A stretch of 47,147 bases of DNA. Source: Actinospineispora spinosispora DSM 44797 (lineage in GTDB: Bacteria > Actinomycetota > Actinomycetes > Mycobacteriales > Pseudonocardiaceae). Location of the stretch: contig NZ_AUBB01000048.1 of assembly GCF_000429025.1 (NCBI RefSeq), positions 1 through 47,147 of the forward strand. The letters run 5' to 3'. The notes beneath the pieces are model-generated. The model saw nothing but the letters and a program-made list of their open reading frames with translations. It did no database searches and was not told the origin of the DNA. Positions 25,282-33,728 of this stretch are shown one piece after another. Each line of letters begins with the position of its first letter. Position 1 is the first letter of the stretch. The translations under genes and the position numbers were made by a program.

Positions 25282-25400
25282 GACAATGACATGGTCACCG
25301 GGTGTAGGGACACTCGCCCGCTCCTTGTCCCGTTCAGGTGTCTCAGCAGAGACTCAGGCGCCCGAACGAGTGTTATATCTTTGGGAATTCGTCATCCGCG

Positions 25401-25425
25401 GTTGACCTGGTCGCGTCCGGGGTAG
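25401..25425 (+). promoter_or_regulatory. Candidate stress-sigma promoter of the MEDS cluster
   Basis: GTTG at 25401-25404, a 15-base spacer, then GGGTAG at 25420-25425 closely fits the SigB/SigF-type consensus GTTT-N15-GGGTAT. The -10 element ends 10 bases before the ATG at 25436, so the mRNA would have almost no leader, consistent with the lack of a ribosome site. A partner-switch cluster under the sigma class it may control would be self-reinforcing. Inference only. Confidence 0.35.
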
Positions 25426-25435
25426 CTACGAGTCC

Positions 25436-26338
25436 ATGACAGCGACCCAGGTCGGCCTACGCCACGAGGCCGTACCGCACCACACCACGGCGGAGCTGCT
25501 CGCTGAGCTCACGCCGAGGGTGCGGGACGCGCTGAGCAGAGCGGAGCAGGTCGAGACCGTTCTCGAACCGGAAGCCGAGGCCGGCCTTCGCCGCCGCCTC
25601 GGCGACTCGGCCCGGCACGTGACCTTCCGTGACCCGACCGAGGTGTACGGCTGCTACTCGGCGCAGAGCATCGCGGTCGCGCGACGCAGAGAGTTCGCCG
25701 AACTGGGCTCGCTCGGCCCACGCACGGTGTTCGAACAGGTCGACTGCATCGTCGACGGCGCCGAGCGGCCGGCCGCCTTCTGGGCCGAGCTGGTCAGGGC
25801 GACCGACATCGCGCTCGCCGACCTGCCGGTCACGGTCCTGCGTACCAGCTCACATCGAGCGGAGCGCCCCAGCGCACGACGGCACCGGCGGACACTCGCC
25901 GCTCCGGCGCCGCCGATGCCTACTCCCCCTGACCTCACGCTGGAATTCGGCCTCGCCGAACTGCGCGATGTACGCGCCGAAGCGACACGCTTCGCCCATT
26001 GGTGTCAGCTCGATTCGGACCTGACCGAGTCATTCGTCCTCGCACTCGGTGAAGTCACCACGAACAGTGTCGAACACGGAGCCGGCAGGGGCACGGTACG
26101 ACTGTGGGCCGGCATGGGCGAATTGGCCGTCGAGATCCACGATTCGGGTGTCCTCGCCGATCCTCACCTGGGACTTTGCCCGCCCGATCCGCGCGGCGCC
26201 CGCGGCCGCGGGCTCTGGATGGCTCGCCAGTTGTCCACCGTGATGCAGGTCTGGATAAGCGGATCAGGAACCTTTATTCGACAGAACTTCGACCGAGCGT
26301 CCGCTCGGCGCTCTAATCAGGCCGTCCATCTTCGTTGA
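25436..26338 (+). CDS. MEDS-like/HATPase anti-sigma-type regulator (first)
   Basis: 300 residues. Residues about 1-140 look like a diverged MEDS sensory domain (ELLAELTPRVRDALSRAEQVETVL through TEVYGCYSAQSIAVARRREFAEL). A Pro-rich linker at 150-166 leads to a GHKL ATPase of the RsbW/anti-sigma type: N-box with Glu206 and Asn210 (LGEVTTNSVEHG), G1 IHDSG with Asp236, and GRGL at 257-260. It lacks a phospho-acceptor His, so it is more likely a Ser/Thr kinase and anti-sigma factor than a two-component kinase. It is followed by MEDS-STAS and a second MEDS-ATPase, a complete partner-switch set. The cognate sigma factor is not in the window. Confidence 0.82.
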   Translation: MTATQVGLRHEAVPHHTTAELLAELTPRVRDALSRAEQVETVLEPEAEAGLRRRLGDSARHVTFRDPTEVYGCYSAQSIAVARRREFAELGSLGPRTVFEQVDCIVDGAERPAAFWAELVRATDIALADLPVTVLRTSSHRAERPSARRHRRTLAAPAPPMPTPPDLTLEFGLAELRDVRAEATRFAHWCQLDSDLTESFVLALGEVTTNSVEHGAGRGTVRLWAGMGELAVEIHDSGVLADPHLGLCPPDPRGARGRGLWMARQLSTVMQVWISGSGTFIRQNFDRASARRSNQAVHLR

Positions 26339-26396
26339 AGGCATGAACTTACCGATACTCACATAGAGTGTGCGTCGGGGCGGGAATGTGTAACAA

Positions 26397-27338
26397 GTGT
26401 GGGTGGGGTGGCAGTTGTCCGTGGCGAAGACGCTCGACGAGATCGCTCTGGGCGATCACGTGTGCGCCGTCCTGGACAGCGACGAGCAACACTGGGAAGT
26501 CGCGGCGGGCTTCGTCGCCTCCGGCCTGCGGCGCCGCGAGAAGATCGTCTATTTCGACAGCGCACGGTCGGCGACGCCCCTGCTCCGCCGGCTGCGCGAG
26601 GACAACGTCGACGTGGAGCGGTACCTGCGCACCGGCCAGCTCTCACTGATACCGCCCGAGATGACCGACAAGTTGTGGTCCATGTCGGTTCCCGAGGTGC
26701 TCGCCCTGCTCGGCGAGACGATCGGCGACGCGCTCGCCGAGGGATACCCCAGCGTGCGGCTGAGCGACGAACCCGCCACGGCGGTGAACCGCCCGCGCGG
26801 CATCTCGCTGGCCGAGTACGATCGCGCTGTCCACGGCGCGATGCAGGGCAACCCAGTCACCTTGCTCTGCCAGTACGAGCGGACCGACTGGTCGACAGCG
26901 GAGTTGAGTGAGCTGTGTGAATTGCACGCGATCGAGGTGATTACGCCGGCCATCTACGACGACGGTCTCCTGCGGATCACGCGGATGGCACCGTTCAGCA
27001 CCCGCGTCTCCGGTGAGATCGACTTCAGCAACCGACACCTCGTCCGCGGGATCATCGAGAAGGAGCTGGACCGGGCTCTTCGTGCCCTCAAGCACGACGG
27101 TCAGATCGCGATCCATCTCGAGTCGCTGCGCTTCGCCGACGTCACGACGATAGTGCAGTTCGTCCAGGCCGCCGAGAGCTTTCCGCAGAGCCACCAGCTC
27201 GTGCTCTACGGCGTCCAGCCGCTGGTCCGGCGCGTGCTCGATCGCTGCGGCGCCGCATTCACCACGCAGCTCACCCTGCGTGACACACCTCTGAACACCG
27301 AGACGGCCCCAGCGGGGCCGATCGAGGCGACAGAGTGA
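26397..27338 (+). CDS. MEDS-STAS protein (anti-sigma antagonist type)
   Basis: 313 residues from the GTG at 26397; GTG at 26421 is an equally possible start. The MEDS domain covers about 15-185 (LGDHVCAVLDSDEQHWEVAAGFVASGLRRREKIVYF, WVxP-like ends). The STAS domain covers about 198-295 (FSTRVSGEIDFSNRHLV, IAIHLESLRFADVTTIVQFVQ, GVQPLVRRVLDRCG). In SpoIIAA-type antagonists the loop D-S-S-G carries the phosphorylated Ser. Here it reads D-V-T-T, so Thr at about 250 stands at the phospho-site. It probably releases an anti-sigma partner when unphosphorylated. It is translationally coupled to the next MEDS-ATPase gene by a 4-bp overlap. Confidence 0.85.
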   Translation: MWVGWQLSVAKTLDEIALGDHVCAVLDSDEQHWEVAAGFVASGLRRREKIVYFDSARSATPLLRRLREDNVDVERYLRTGQLSLIPPEMTDKLWSMSVPEVLALLGETIGDALAEGYPSVRLSDEPATAVNRPRGISLAEYDRAVHGAMQGNPVTLLCQYERTDWSTAELSELCELHAIEVITPAIYDDGLLRITRMAPFSTRVSGEIDFSNRHLVRGIIEKELDRALRALKHDGQIAIHLESLRFADVTTIVQFVQAAESFPQSHQLVLYGVQPLVRRVLDRCGAAFTTQLTLRDTPLNTETAPAGPIEATE

Positions 27339-28288
27339 GAGTCGAGAACACCAGGAATTCGCTGCCCAGCCAGTTCATCCATCGGGCGGCGTTCTACGCG
27401 TCGCACGACGAACTGCTGGCGGTGGCGGTTCCGGTCGTCGAGGACGCCCTGCGCCGGGACGTTCCGGTCGCATTGATCGCGTCCTCACCCACCGAGGCCC
27501 GGTTGCGCCAGGTGCTCAACGGAGCCTCCGGGCTGATCCACCTGCCGCCGCCGGAACCGCTGTTGCGCGGCTCCGGCCAGGCCGTGGTCACCCAGCGCGC
27601 CCGTGAGCTGCGGGAGCTGACCGACTGGGCCGGCCCGATCTCGGTGATCTCCGAGCACCACCAGTACCGGCCGGGGATCAACGCGACCGCATGGGTCGAG
27701 GCGGACGCGGCGATGAACGTCGCGCTCAGCACGTTGCCGATCTCGATGACGTGTCTCTACCCGACCGGCCTGGGGCCACAGGCCGACGCACTGCGCTGGA
27801 ACCACGCGTACCTGGTCGACCAGGACGGCACGGTCCGCGAGAACACCGACTGCCGGTCACCGGTCGACGTGCTGGCCATGCACCCGGTGTCGGCTCCGGT
27901 GAGCCTCGGCAAACCGCACAAGGAGATGACGTTCAGCCCGTGGCAGCTGATCGACCTCCGCACGATGGTGACCGAGGCGACGGTGACGGCGGGACTGGGC
28001 ACCGACCGCGCCGACGACTTCGTCCTCGCGGTCAACGAGGCCGCGAGCAACGCGGTCGAGCACGGATACGGCATCGGCCTGCTCCAGTTATGGCAGCAGG
28101 ACGGCCAGTTGATCTGTGAAGTTCACGACACGGGCTCGCTCGACGAGCCGTTGCCAGGGCTTCGGCCTCCGCACCCCAGCAGCTTGCGCGGCCGGGGCAT
28201 GTGGATCGCTCGACAGCTCTGTGACCTGCTACATGTGTGGACCGACAGCTACGGGACGCACGTGCGGCTGCACGCCACACGAGACTGA
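27335..28288 (+). CDS. MEDS-HATPase anti-sigma factor, RsbA-family type
   Basis: 317 residues. The MEDS domain covers about 10-185 (FIHRAAFYASHDELLAVAVPVVEDALRRDVPVALIAS, then WVEADAAMNVALSTLPISMTCLYP). The GHKL ATPase covers about 200-312: Glu235 and Asn239 (VNEAASNAVEHGYG), Asp265 (VHDTGSLDEP), GRGM at 286-289 (RGRGMWIARQL). This is the layout of proteins labelled anti-sigma factor RsbA family. It overlaps the MEDS-STAS gene by 4 bp, strongly suggesting the two products bind one another. The ligand of the MEDS domains is unknown; known MEDS proteins respond to C1 or halogenated compounds (DcmR). Confidence 0.85.
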   Translation: MRVENTRNSLPSQFIHRAAFYASHDELLAVAVPVVEDALRRDVPVALIASSPTEARLRQVLNGASGLIHLPPPEPLLRGSGQAVVTQRARELRELTDWAGPISVISEHHQYRPGINATAWVEADAAMNVALSTLPISMTCLYPTGLGPQADALRWNHAYLVDQDGTVRENTDCRSPVDVLAMHPVSAPVSLGKPHKEMTFSPWQLIDLRTMVTEATVTAGLGTDRADDFVLAVNEAASNAVEHGYGIGLLQLWQQDGQLICEVHDTGSLDEPLPGLRPPHPSSLRGRGMWIARQLCDLLHVWTDSYGTHVRLHATRD

Positions 28289-28537
28289 ACGACCGGTCCG
28301 GCCGACGCCGGGCGTACCACCACGGGGCCCTTGTCGGGCCTCCGGCACTAATGGGCGAAGATGTTTCCCGAAACGGACCTAGGCAGCGTCGTGCACAGCG
28401 GGAAGACTATGAGGGCCGATCCGCGCCCTCAGGCGTCCATGAGCGTCGGCATACATGATCATCGCAGTCGGTGTTGTCATCCGGGGGCTCACATCCTTCC
28501 GGCTGATCGCGCCGACCGAAATGTGGGGAAAAGGAAA

Positions 28538-29386
28538 ATGTCAGGAATTCAGCCATGCTCCGGCGCGACGGCGTGCCGGGCTCGACTGCGAGTGCTCGGC
28601 AACTTCGAGCTGCGGTTCGACGTCGGCGCTGATACCGCCCCACTACTGGCCGCCGACGAACGCAGGCTGCTCGCCGCGCTCGCCGTCGCACCCGCGCCGC
28701 GCACCAAGAGTGAGCTGGCCGCGCTGCTGTGGCCGACTCTCCCGAGGGACACCGCGCTGGGCACGCTGGCCGGGGTCCGTGACTCCCTCGCCGAGCTCGT
28801 CGAGGAGAACGACCAGCTCCTCGGCCTGGCCAAGACCGTCGAGGTCGACCTGGCCGACGCGTTGGCGCGCCTTCGCGGGTGGCAGCGCGATCCGTTCGGC
28901 GCGCGACCGGAGGCGCTCGAGGAGCTCGTCGAGCTGCTCAGCCACGATCTGCTCGCCGGGTGGACCGAGCCGTGGGCCCGCCAGGAGCGGGACCGGTTCG
29001 AGCGGGTCCGCCTGCACGCGCTCGACTCCCTGTGTTGTCAGTTCACCGCCATCGGCCAGCACCAGGGCGCGATCCGCGCCGGCGCCCTCGTCGTCGACGC
29101 GGAGCCGCTGCGCGAGGACGCTCGCCGCCACCTCATCGAGGCCCACCTCGCGGCCGGCAACGTGTCCGAGGCCGTTCACCAGTACGAGTCGTTCGTCCAG
29201 ACCTGCTCGAAGGTCGGTCTGGTCCCCGGCGCCGAGCTGAGCGCGTTCTTCCCACCGACGCCCGCGTGGCCGGTGCTACACGTCCGTCGCCCGGTCAACA
29301 CCGGCGGCGCGGTCGGTCGCGGTCTGCGGCTCGACGGCCCGGTCCGCCACAACACGGTCGGGGCAGGAACGGTCGCCAGAGGCTGA
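28538..29386 (+). CDS. SARP/BTAD-domain transcriptional regulator
   Basis: 282 residues from the ATG at 28538 (AGGA just upstream); in-frame ATGs further up, for example at 28409, cannot be excluded. The N-terminal segment LRVLGNFELRFD and ERRLLAALAVAPAPRTKSELAALLWPTLPRDTALGTLAGVRDSL fit the winged helix of SARP/AfsR proteins. The rest is an all-helical BTAD domain (about 115-245: LARLRGWQRDP, LLSHDLLAGWTEPWARQERDRF, EDARRHLIEAHLAAGNVSEAVHQYESF). The tail is low complexity. It lies between the MEDS genes (249-bp gap) and the cyclase (44-bp gap), and may control either. Confidence 0.78.
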   Translation: MSGIQPCSGATACRARLRVLGNFELRFDVGADTAPLLAADERRLLAALAVAPAPRTKSELAALLWPTLPRDTALGTLAGVRDSLAELVEENDQLLGLAKTVEVDLADALARLRGWQRDPFGARPEALEELVELLSHDLLAGWTEPWARQERDRFERVRLHALDSLCCQFTAIGQHQGAIRAGALVVDAEPLREDARRHLIEAHLAAGNVSEAVHQYESFVQTCSKVGLVPGAELSAFFPPTPAWPVLHVRRPVNTGGAVGRGLRLDGPVRHNTVGAGTVARG

Positions 29387-29430
29387 CCGCCGCGATCCGG
29401 TTACCCGTTTCGCGTAGAGTTTTCCTGGTC

Positions 29431-30978
29431 ATGGGTAGACCGGAGCGCACTGCACGCCGGAAGGTCGTGATCGACCTTCCGGTGCGACTGTTGCTGTCCT
29501 CGGTCATCGTGGCCGGCAACATCCTGAGCAGCGCCGCGGTCACGGCGTACGCGGCGTGGCTGCTACCCAAGGGCGATGTCGCGGATCCGCGCGGGGTTCT
29601 CACGTTCAACCTGATGATCGTCGCGGGTTTCCTGCTGGTGAGCATCCCGGTGTGCGTCGTGATCGGTGCACTGAAGTTCCGGGTGCCGCCCGACGACGTC
29701 GACCAGAAGCGGCTCGCGGTGATCTACGCCCCGCGTCGGCTGGCGTTTCTCCAAGGCAGCTTCTGGTTCGCCGCCGCCGTGTTGTTCGGCGTCGTGAACG
29801 CCCAGTTCTCGGTCCGGCTCGGCCTCGCCATCGCCGAGACCGTGCTCATCGTCGGAATCACCTCCAGCGCGCTGTCGTATCTGCTCACCGAACGAATCCT
29901 GCGCCGCTCGGCGACCAGGGTGCTGGCCGGCAAGCCGCCCCGGATGCGGCTGCACGCGGGTGTCCTCATCCGTTCCGTGCTGTTCTGGGCGCTGGGCACG
30001 GCGACACCCGTCTGCGGCCTGATGATGGCCGGATTGTCCGCCTTGATCTACTCCGACATCTCGGTGGAGCTCCTCGCCACCACCTCGCTGGTGGCCGGTG
30101 GCGCGGCCTTGGTCATCGGCTTTCTGACCACCGTCGGAGCCGCGCGCGCCGTCGCCGATCCGGTGCGCGCCGTGCGCAAAGCGATGCAGCAGATCGAGCA
30201 GGGCCGGATGCACACGTCGGTCCCGGTGTACGACGTGACCGAGCTGGGCGCGCTGCAAGCCGGGTTCAACACGATGGCGGCGGGCCTGCGCGAGCGGGAA
30301 CGGATCCGCGAGCTGTTCGGTCGCCAGGTCGGCCAGGAGGTTGCCAGCGCGGCCGCCGAGGCCTCCGAGGTCCGGCTCGGCGGCGAGGTCCGTTCGGTCG
30401 CGGTGCTCTTCGTGGACCTGGTGGGCTCGACGACCCTCGCCGGTGAGCGTCCGCCGACCGAGGTGGTGGCGCTGCTCAACCAGTTCTTCGGCGTCGTCGT
30501 CGAGGTGATCGAGTCGAACGGCGGGTGGATCAACAAGTTCGAGGGCGACGCGGCGCTCGCGGTGTTCGGCGCCCCGAACGAGATCCCCGACCCCGCCGGA
30601 CAGGCGCTCGCCGCCGGCCGGCACCTGGTCGCCCGTCTCGCCGACGACGTGCCGGACCTGCTCGCCGGCATCGGCATCTCGGCCGGGGACGCCGTGGCGG
30701 GATACGTCGGCAACATCCGGCGGTACGAGTACACGGTCATCGGAGACCCGGTGAACGAGGCCGCCAGGCTCACCGAGCTGGCGAAATCCGCTCCGGGCAG
30801 GATTCTCGCCTCCGCCGCCGCCGTGTCGCTCGCCGGACGTGCCGAGGCCAGCAGGTGGACACTGGGCGACGCGGTCACGCTGCGCGGCCGCACCCAGCCG
30901 ACCAGGCTTGCCGGGCCCTCGGACCTGGCGTTCACCGGTTCTACGACTCTGGATTCGGAGGACGTCGTCACGTCCTGA
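29431..30978 (+). CDS. Six-helix HAMP class III adenylate cyclase
   Basis: 515 residues. Six hydrophobic helices at about 17-45, 58-80, 105-125, 130-150, 178-203 and 212-235 precede a HAMP region (240-295, PVRAVRKAMQQIEQG). The cyclase catalytic domain covers about 320-480. Metal Asp329 (VLFVDLVGSTT) and Asp373 (FEGDAAL), adenine-selecting Lys369 and Asp439 (IGDP), and transition-state Asn442 and Arg446 (VNEAAR) are all present, so it should make cAMP. The layout matches mycobacterial Rv1318c-Rv1320c. The start at 29431 is chosen because the hydrophobic region begins soon after; the longer upstream frame overlaps the BTAD gene. Confidence 0.92.
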   Translation: MGRPERTARRKVVIDLPVRLLLSSVIVAGNILSSAAVTAYAAWLLPKGDVADPRGVLTFNLMIVAGFLLVSIPVCVVIGALKFRVPPDDVDQKRLAVIYAPRRLAFLQGSFWFAAAVLFGVVNAQFSVRLGLAIAETVLIVGITSSALSYLLTERILRRSATRVLAGKPPRMRLHAGVLIRSVLFWALGTATPVCGLMMAGLSALIYSDISVELLATTSLVAGGAALVIGFLTTVGAARAVADPVRAVRKAMQQIEQGRMHTSVPVYDVTELGALQAGFNTMAAGLRERERIRELFGRQVGQEVASAAAEASEVRLGGEVRSVAVLFVDLVGSTTLAGERPPTEVVALLNQFFGVVVEVIESNGGWINKFEGDAALAVFGAPNEIPDPAGQALAAGRHLVARLADDVPDLLAGIGISAGDAVAGYVGNIRRYEYTVIGDPVNEAARLTELAKSAPGRILASAAAVSLAGRAEASRWTLGDAVTLRGRTQPTRLAGPSDLAFTGSTTLDSEDVVTS

Positions 30979-31027
30979 GCACCCGGGTGGGGTTCCCCCA
31001 TCCGGAGCAGGCACCATCGACACCGTC

Positions 31028-33526
31028 ATGACCCTCACCGAACAGCTCCCGGGCACCGCCGATCCGGACGCGCTCTACGACGCGTTCACCCTCTGGACCA
31101 CCGCGCAGGGCCTGAACCTGTATCCGGCGCAGGAGGAGGCGCTCATCGAGATCGTCTCGGGCGCCAACGTCATCCTCAGCACCCCGACCGGTTCCGGCAA
31201 GAGCCTCGTCGCGACCGGCGCGCACTTCGCCGCCCTCGCGCGGGGAGTGCGCAGCTTCTACACCGCGCCGATCAAGGCGCTCGTGTCGGAGAAGTTCTTT
31301 GCGCTGTGCGACCTGTTCGGCGCCGACAAGGTCGGCATGATGACCGGCGACTCGAGCATCAACGCGCAGGCGCCGATCATCTGCTGCACGGCCGAGATCC
31401 TGGCCAACATGGCGCTGCGCGATGGCCCTGCCTCGGACGTCGGCCAGGTCGTCATGGACGAGTTCCACTTCTATGCCGACCCGGACCGCGGCTGGGCCTG
31501 GCAGGTCCCGATCATCGAGCTGCCACACACCCAGTTCCTGCTCATGTCCGCGACGCTCGGTGACGTCACGCGGTTCAAGGAGGACCTGACCCGCCGCACA
31601 CTGCAGCCGACCACGGTCGTCAGCTCCGGTGAGCGGCCGGTGCCACTGATGTTCTCCTACGTGCTCACCCCGCTGCACGAGACCGTCGAGGAACTGCTCA
31701 GCACCAACCAGTCGCCGGTGTACGTCGTGCACTTCACGCAGGTCGCGGCGATCGAACACGCCCAGGCGCTGACCAGCATCAACGTGTGTACCCGGGCGGA
31801 GAAGGACCGGATCGCCGAGCTCATCGGCGGCTTCCGCTTCTCGGCCGGCTTCGGCCGTACCCTGTCCCGGCTGGTCCGGCACGGCATCGGGGTGCACCAC
31901 GCGGGCATGCTGCCCAAGTACCGCCGTCTCGTGGAGCGGCTGGCCCAGGCGGGCCTGCTGAAGGTCGTGTGCGGCACCGACACACTCGGCGTCGGTATCA
32001 ACGTCCCGATCCGGACTGTCGTGTTCACCGGCCTGGCCAAGTACGACGGCATCCGGACCCGGCACCTCAACGCCCGAGAGTTCCACCAGATCGCCGGGCG
32101 CGCCGGTCGCGCGGGCTACGACACGCTGGGCACCGTCATGGTGCAGGCACCCGACCACGTCGTGCAGAACGAGAAGGCACTGGCCAAGGCCGGTGACGAT
32201 GCGAAGAAGCGCCGCAAGGTCGTGCGCAAGAAGCCCAAGGACGGTGAGGTGTCCTGGACCGAGTCGACCTTCACCAGGTTGATCGAGTCCCAGCCGGAGC
32301 CACTCGCGTCGAGCTTCACGGTCAGCCACGCGATGGTCCTGAACGTGCTGAACCAGCCCGGCGACACCCTGGCCAACATGCGCCACCTCCTGGAGGACAA
32401 CCACGAGGACCGGCCCGCGCAGCTCAAGCACATCCGCAGGGCCATCTCGATCTATCGCGGCCTGCTCGCCGGTGGTGTGGTCGAACAGCTGCCCGAACCG
32501 GATCCCGACGGCCGCCGCGCCAAGGTGACGATCGACCTGCAGCTGGACTTCGCGCTCAACCAGCCGCTCTCCCCCTTCGCCCTCGCGGCGATCGAGCTGC
32601 TGGACCGTGAGTCACCCGACTACCCGGTAGAGGTGCTGTCGGTCATCGAGGCGACCCTGGAGAACCCCAGGCAGGTGCTGCAGGCCCAGAAGGCGGTCGC
32701 CAGGCGGATCGCACTCGCCGAGATGAAGGCCGACGGCGTCGAGTTCGAGGAACGCAACGAACAGCTCGACCTGATCACCTACCCGCAGCCGCTCGCCGAG
32801 CTGCTGGAAGGCGCGCTGGAGACCTACCGTCGCGGTCATCCCTGGGTGGCGGACGCCGAGCTGTCCCCCAAGTCGATCGCCCGCGACCTGTACGAACGGG
32901 CAATGACCTTCGTCGAGTACGTCGGCCACTACGGCCTGGCCCGCTCGGAGGGTCTGCTGCTGCGCTACCTCACCGACTCGTACAAGGCACTGCGCCAGAC
33001 GGTGCCCGAGGAGGCAAGGACCGAACAGCTGACCGACCTGATCGAGCTGCTGGGCGAGCTGGTCAGAGAGGTCGACTCCAGCCTCATCGACGAGTGGGAG
33101 AAGCTGGCCAACCCCGACGAGCTGGCCGAGCAGCCCCCCGGGCACAGCACCGTCACGGCGAACCCGAGGGCACTGCGCGTACTGGTCCGCAACGCGATGT
33201 TCCGCCGGGTGCAGCTGGCGTCGCGCAAGCAGTGGGACCAGCTGGGCGAGATGGACCCGTCCGGGGTGTGGGACGCCGACCAGTGGCACCTGGCGCTGGA
33301 GCCGTACTGGGAGGAGTTCGACGAGATCCGCACCGACGCCCACTCACGGGGCCCCGACCTGTTCATCGTGGACGAAGGCCCGGGCCGCTGGGACGTGCGC
33401 CAGATCCTGGACGACCCCGAGGACCACCACGACTGGGCCATCTGCGCCGAGGTGGACCTGGAGGCCTCCCACAAGGCCGGAACGGCGGTCCTGAAGGTGA
33501 CCACGGTGGAGCGCCTCTTCCAGTGA
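31028..33526 (+). CDS. DEAD/DEAH-type RNA helicase with DUF3516
   Basis: 832 residues. Superfamily 2 motifs: Q-like LYPAQEEALIEI, Walker A TPTGSGKS at 52-59, Ia TAPIKALVSEKF, II DEFH at 144-147, III SAT at 174-176, and VI HQIAGRAGRAGYD near 355-367. DEFH in place of DEAD/DEVH places it close to the Ski2/Mtr4 group. A Lys/Arg-rich segment (about 385-405) and the DUF3516 C-terminal half (500-830) follow. It probably remodels RNA in turnover, but no bacterial member is well characterised. The ATG at 31028 starts 49 bp after the cyclase stop, so co-transcription is possible. Confidence 0.93.
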   Translation: MTLTEQLPGTADPDALYDAFTLWTTAQGLNLYPAQEEALIEIVSGANVILSTPTGSGKSLVATGAHFAALARGVRSFYTAPIKALVSEKFFALCDLFGADKVGMMTGDSSINAQAPIICCTAEILANMALRDGPASDVGQVVMDEFHFYADPDRGWAWQVPIIELPHTQFLLMSATLGDVTRFKEDLTRRTLQPTTVVSSGERPVPLMFSYVLTPLHETVEELLSTNQSPVYVVHFTQVAAIEHAQALTSINVCTRAEKDRIAELIGGFRFSAGFGRTLSRLVRHGIGVHHAGMLPKYRRLVERLAQAGLLKVVCGTDTLGVGINVPIRTVVFTGLAKYDGIRTRHLNAREFHQIAGRAGRAGYDTLGTVMVQAPDHVVQNEKALAKAGDDAKKRRKVVRKKPKDGEVSWTESTFTRLIESQPEPLASSFTVSHAMVLNVLNQPGDTLANMRHLLEDNHEDRPAQLKHIRRAISIYRGLLAGGVVEQLPEPDPDGRRAKVTIDLQLDFALNQPLSPFALAAIELLDRESPDYPVEVLSVIEATLENPRQVLQAQKAVARRIALAEMKADGVEFEERNEQLDLITYPQPLAELLEGALETYRRGHPWVADAELSPKSIARDLYERAMTFVEYVGHYGLARSEGLLLRYLTDSYKALRQTVPEEARTEQLTDLIELLGELVREVDSSLIDEWEKLANPDELAEQPPGHSTVTANPRALRVLVRNAMFRRVQLASRKQWDQLGEMDPSGVWDADQWHLALEPYWEEFDEIRTDAHSRGPDLFIVDEGPGRWDVRQILDDPEDHHDWAICAEVDLEASHKAGTAVLKVTTVERLFQ

Positions 33527-33605
33527 CCGCCCGCCGCGGCGTGCGGTCCTCCGTACCCGGCTTGGCCCGTGCCCGGCTCCAAGGCATCTCGGCTTCGCCG
33601 TCGAC

Positions 33606-33726
33606 TCGTGAGTGGCAAGGGCGCCTATAGGCTCCCGGAACACTCACGACGAAAAGCGTGTCGCGAGTGCTCCGAGCGCCTACGCCTGCGGCGCCGCTTC
33701 GCGGTAGACGTCCTTGCCACTCACGA
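33606..33726. repeat. Nested inverted repeat between convergent genes
   Basis: Outer 15-bp arms TCGTGAGTGGCAAGG (33606-33620) and CCTTGCCACTCACGA (33712-33726) are perfect. Inner arms 33637-33650 and 33660-33673 pair with two mismatches around AAAA. It lies between the helicase stop (33526) and the molybdenum-enzyme stop (33729) and is probably a bidirectional terminator or a dispersed palindrome. The outer arm CGTGAGTG also heads the hairpin at 46850-46893. Confidence 0.8.
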
Positions 33727-33728
33727 TT

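Noticed and set aside
28361..28537. An N-terminal extension of the BTAD regulator
   Set aside because: The added residues (His/Cys/Arg-rich) do not resemble a SARP start, and AGGAAA sits directly before the ATG at 28538. It remains possible but is less likely.
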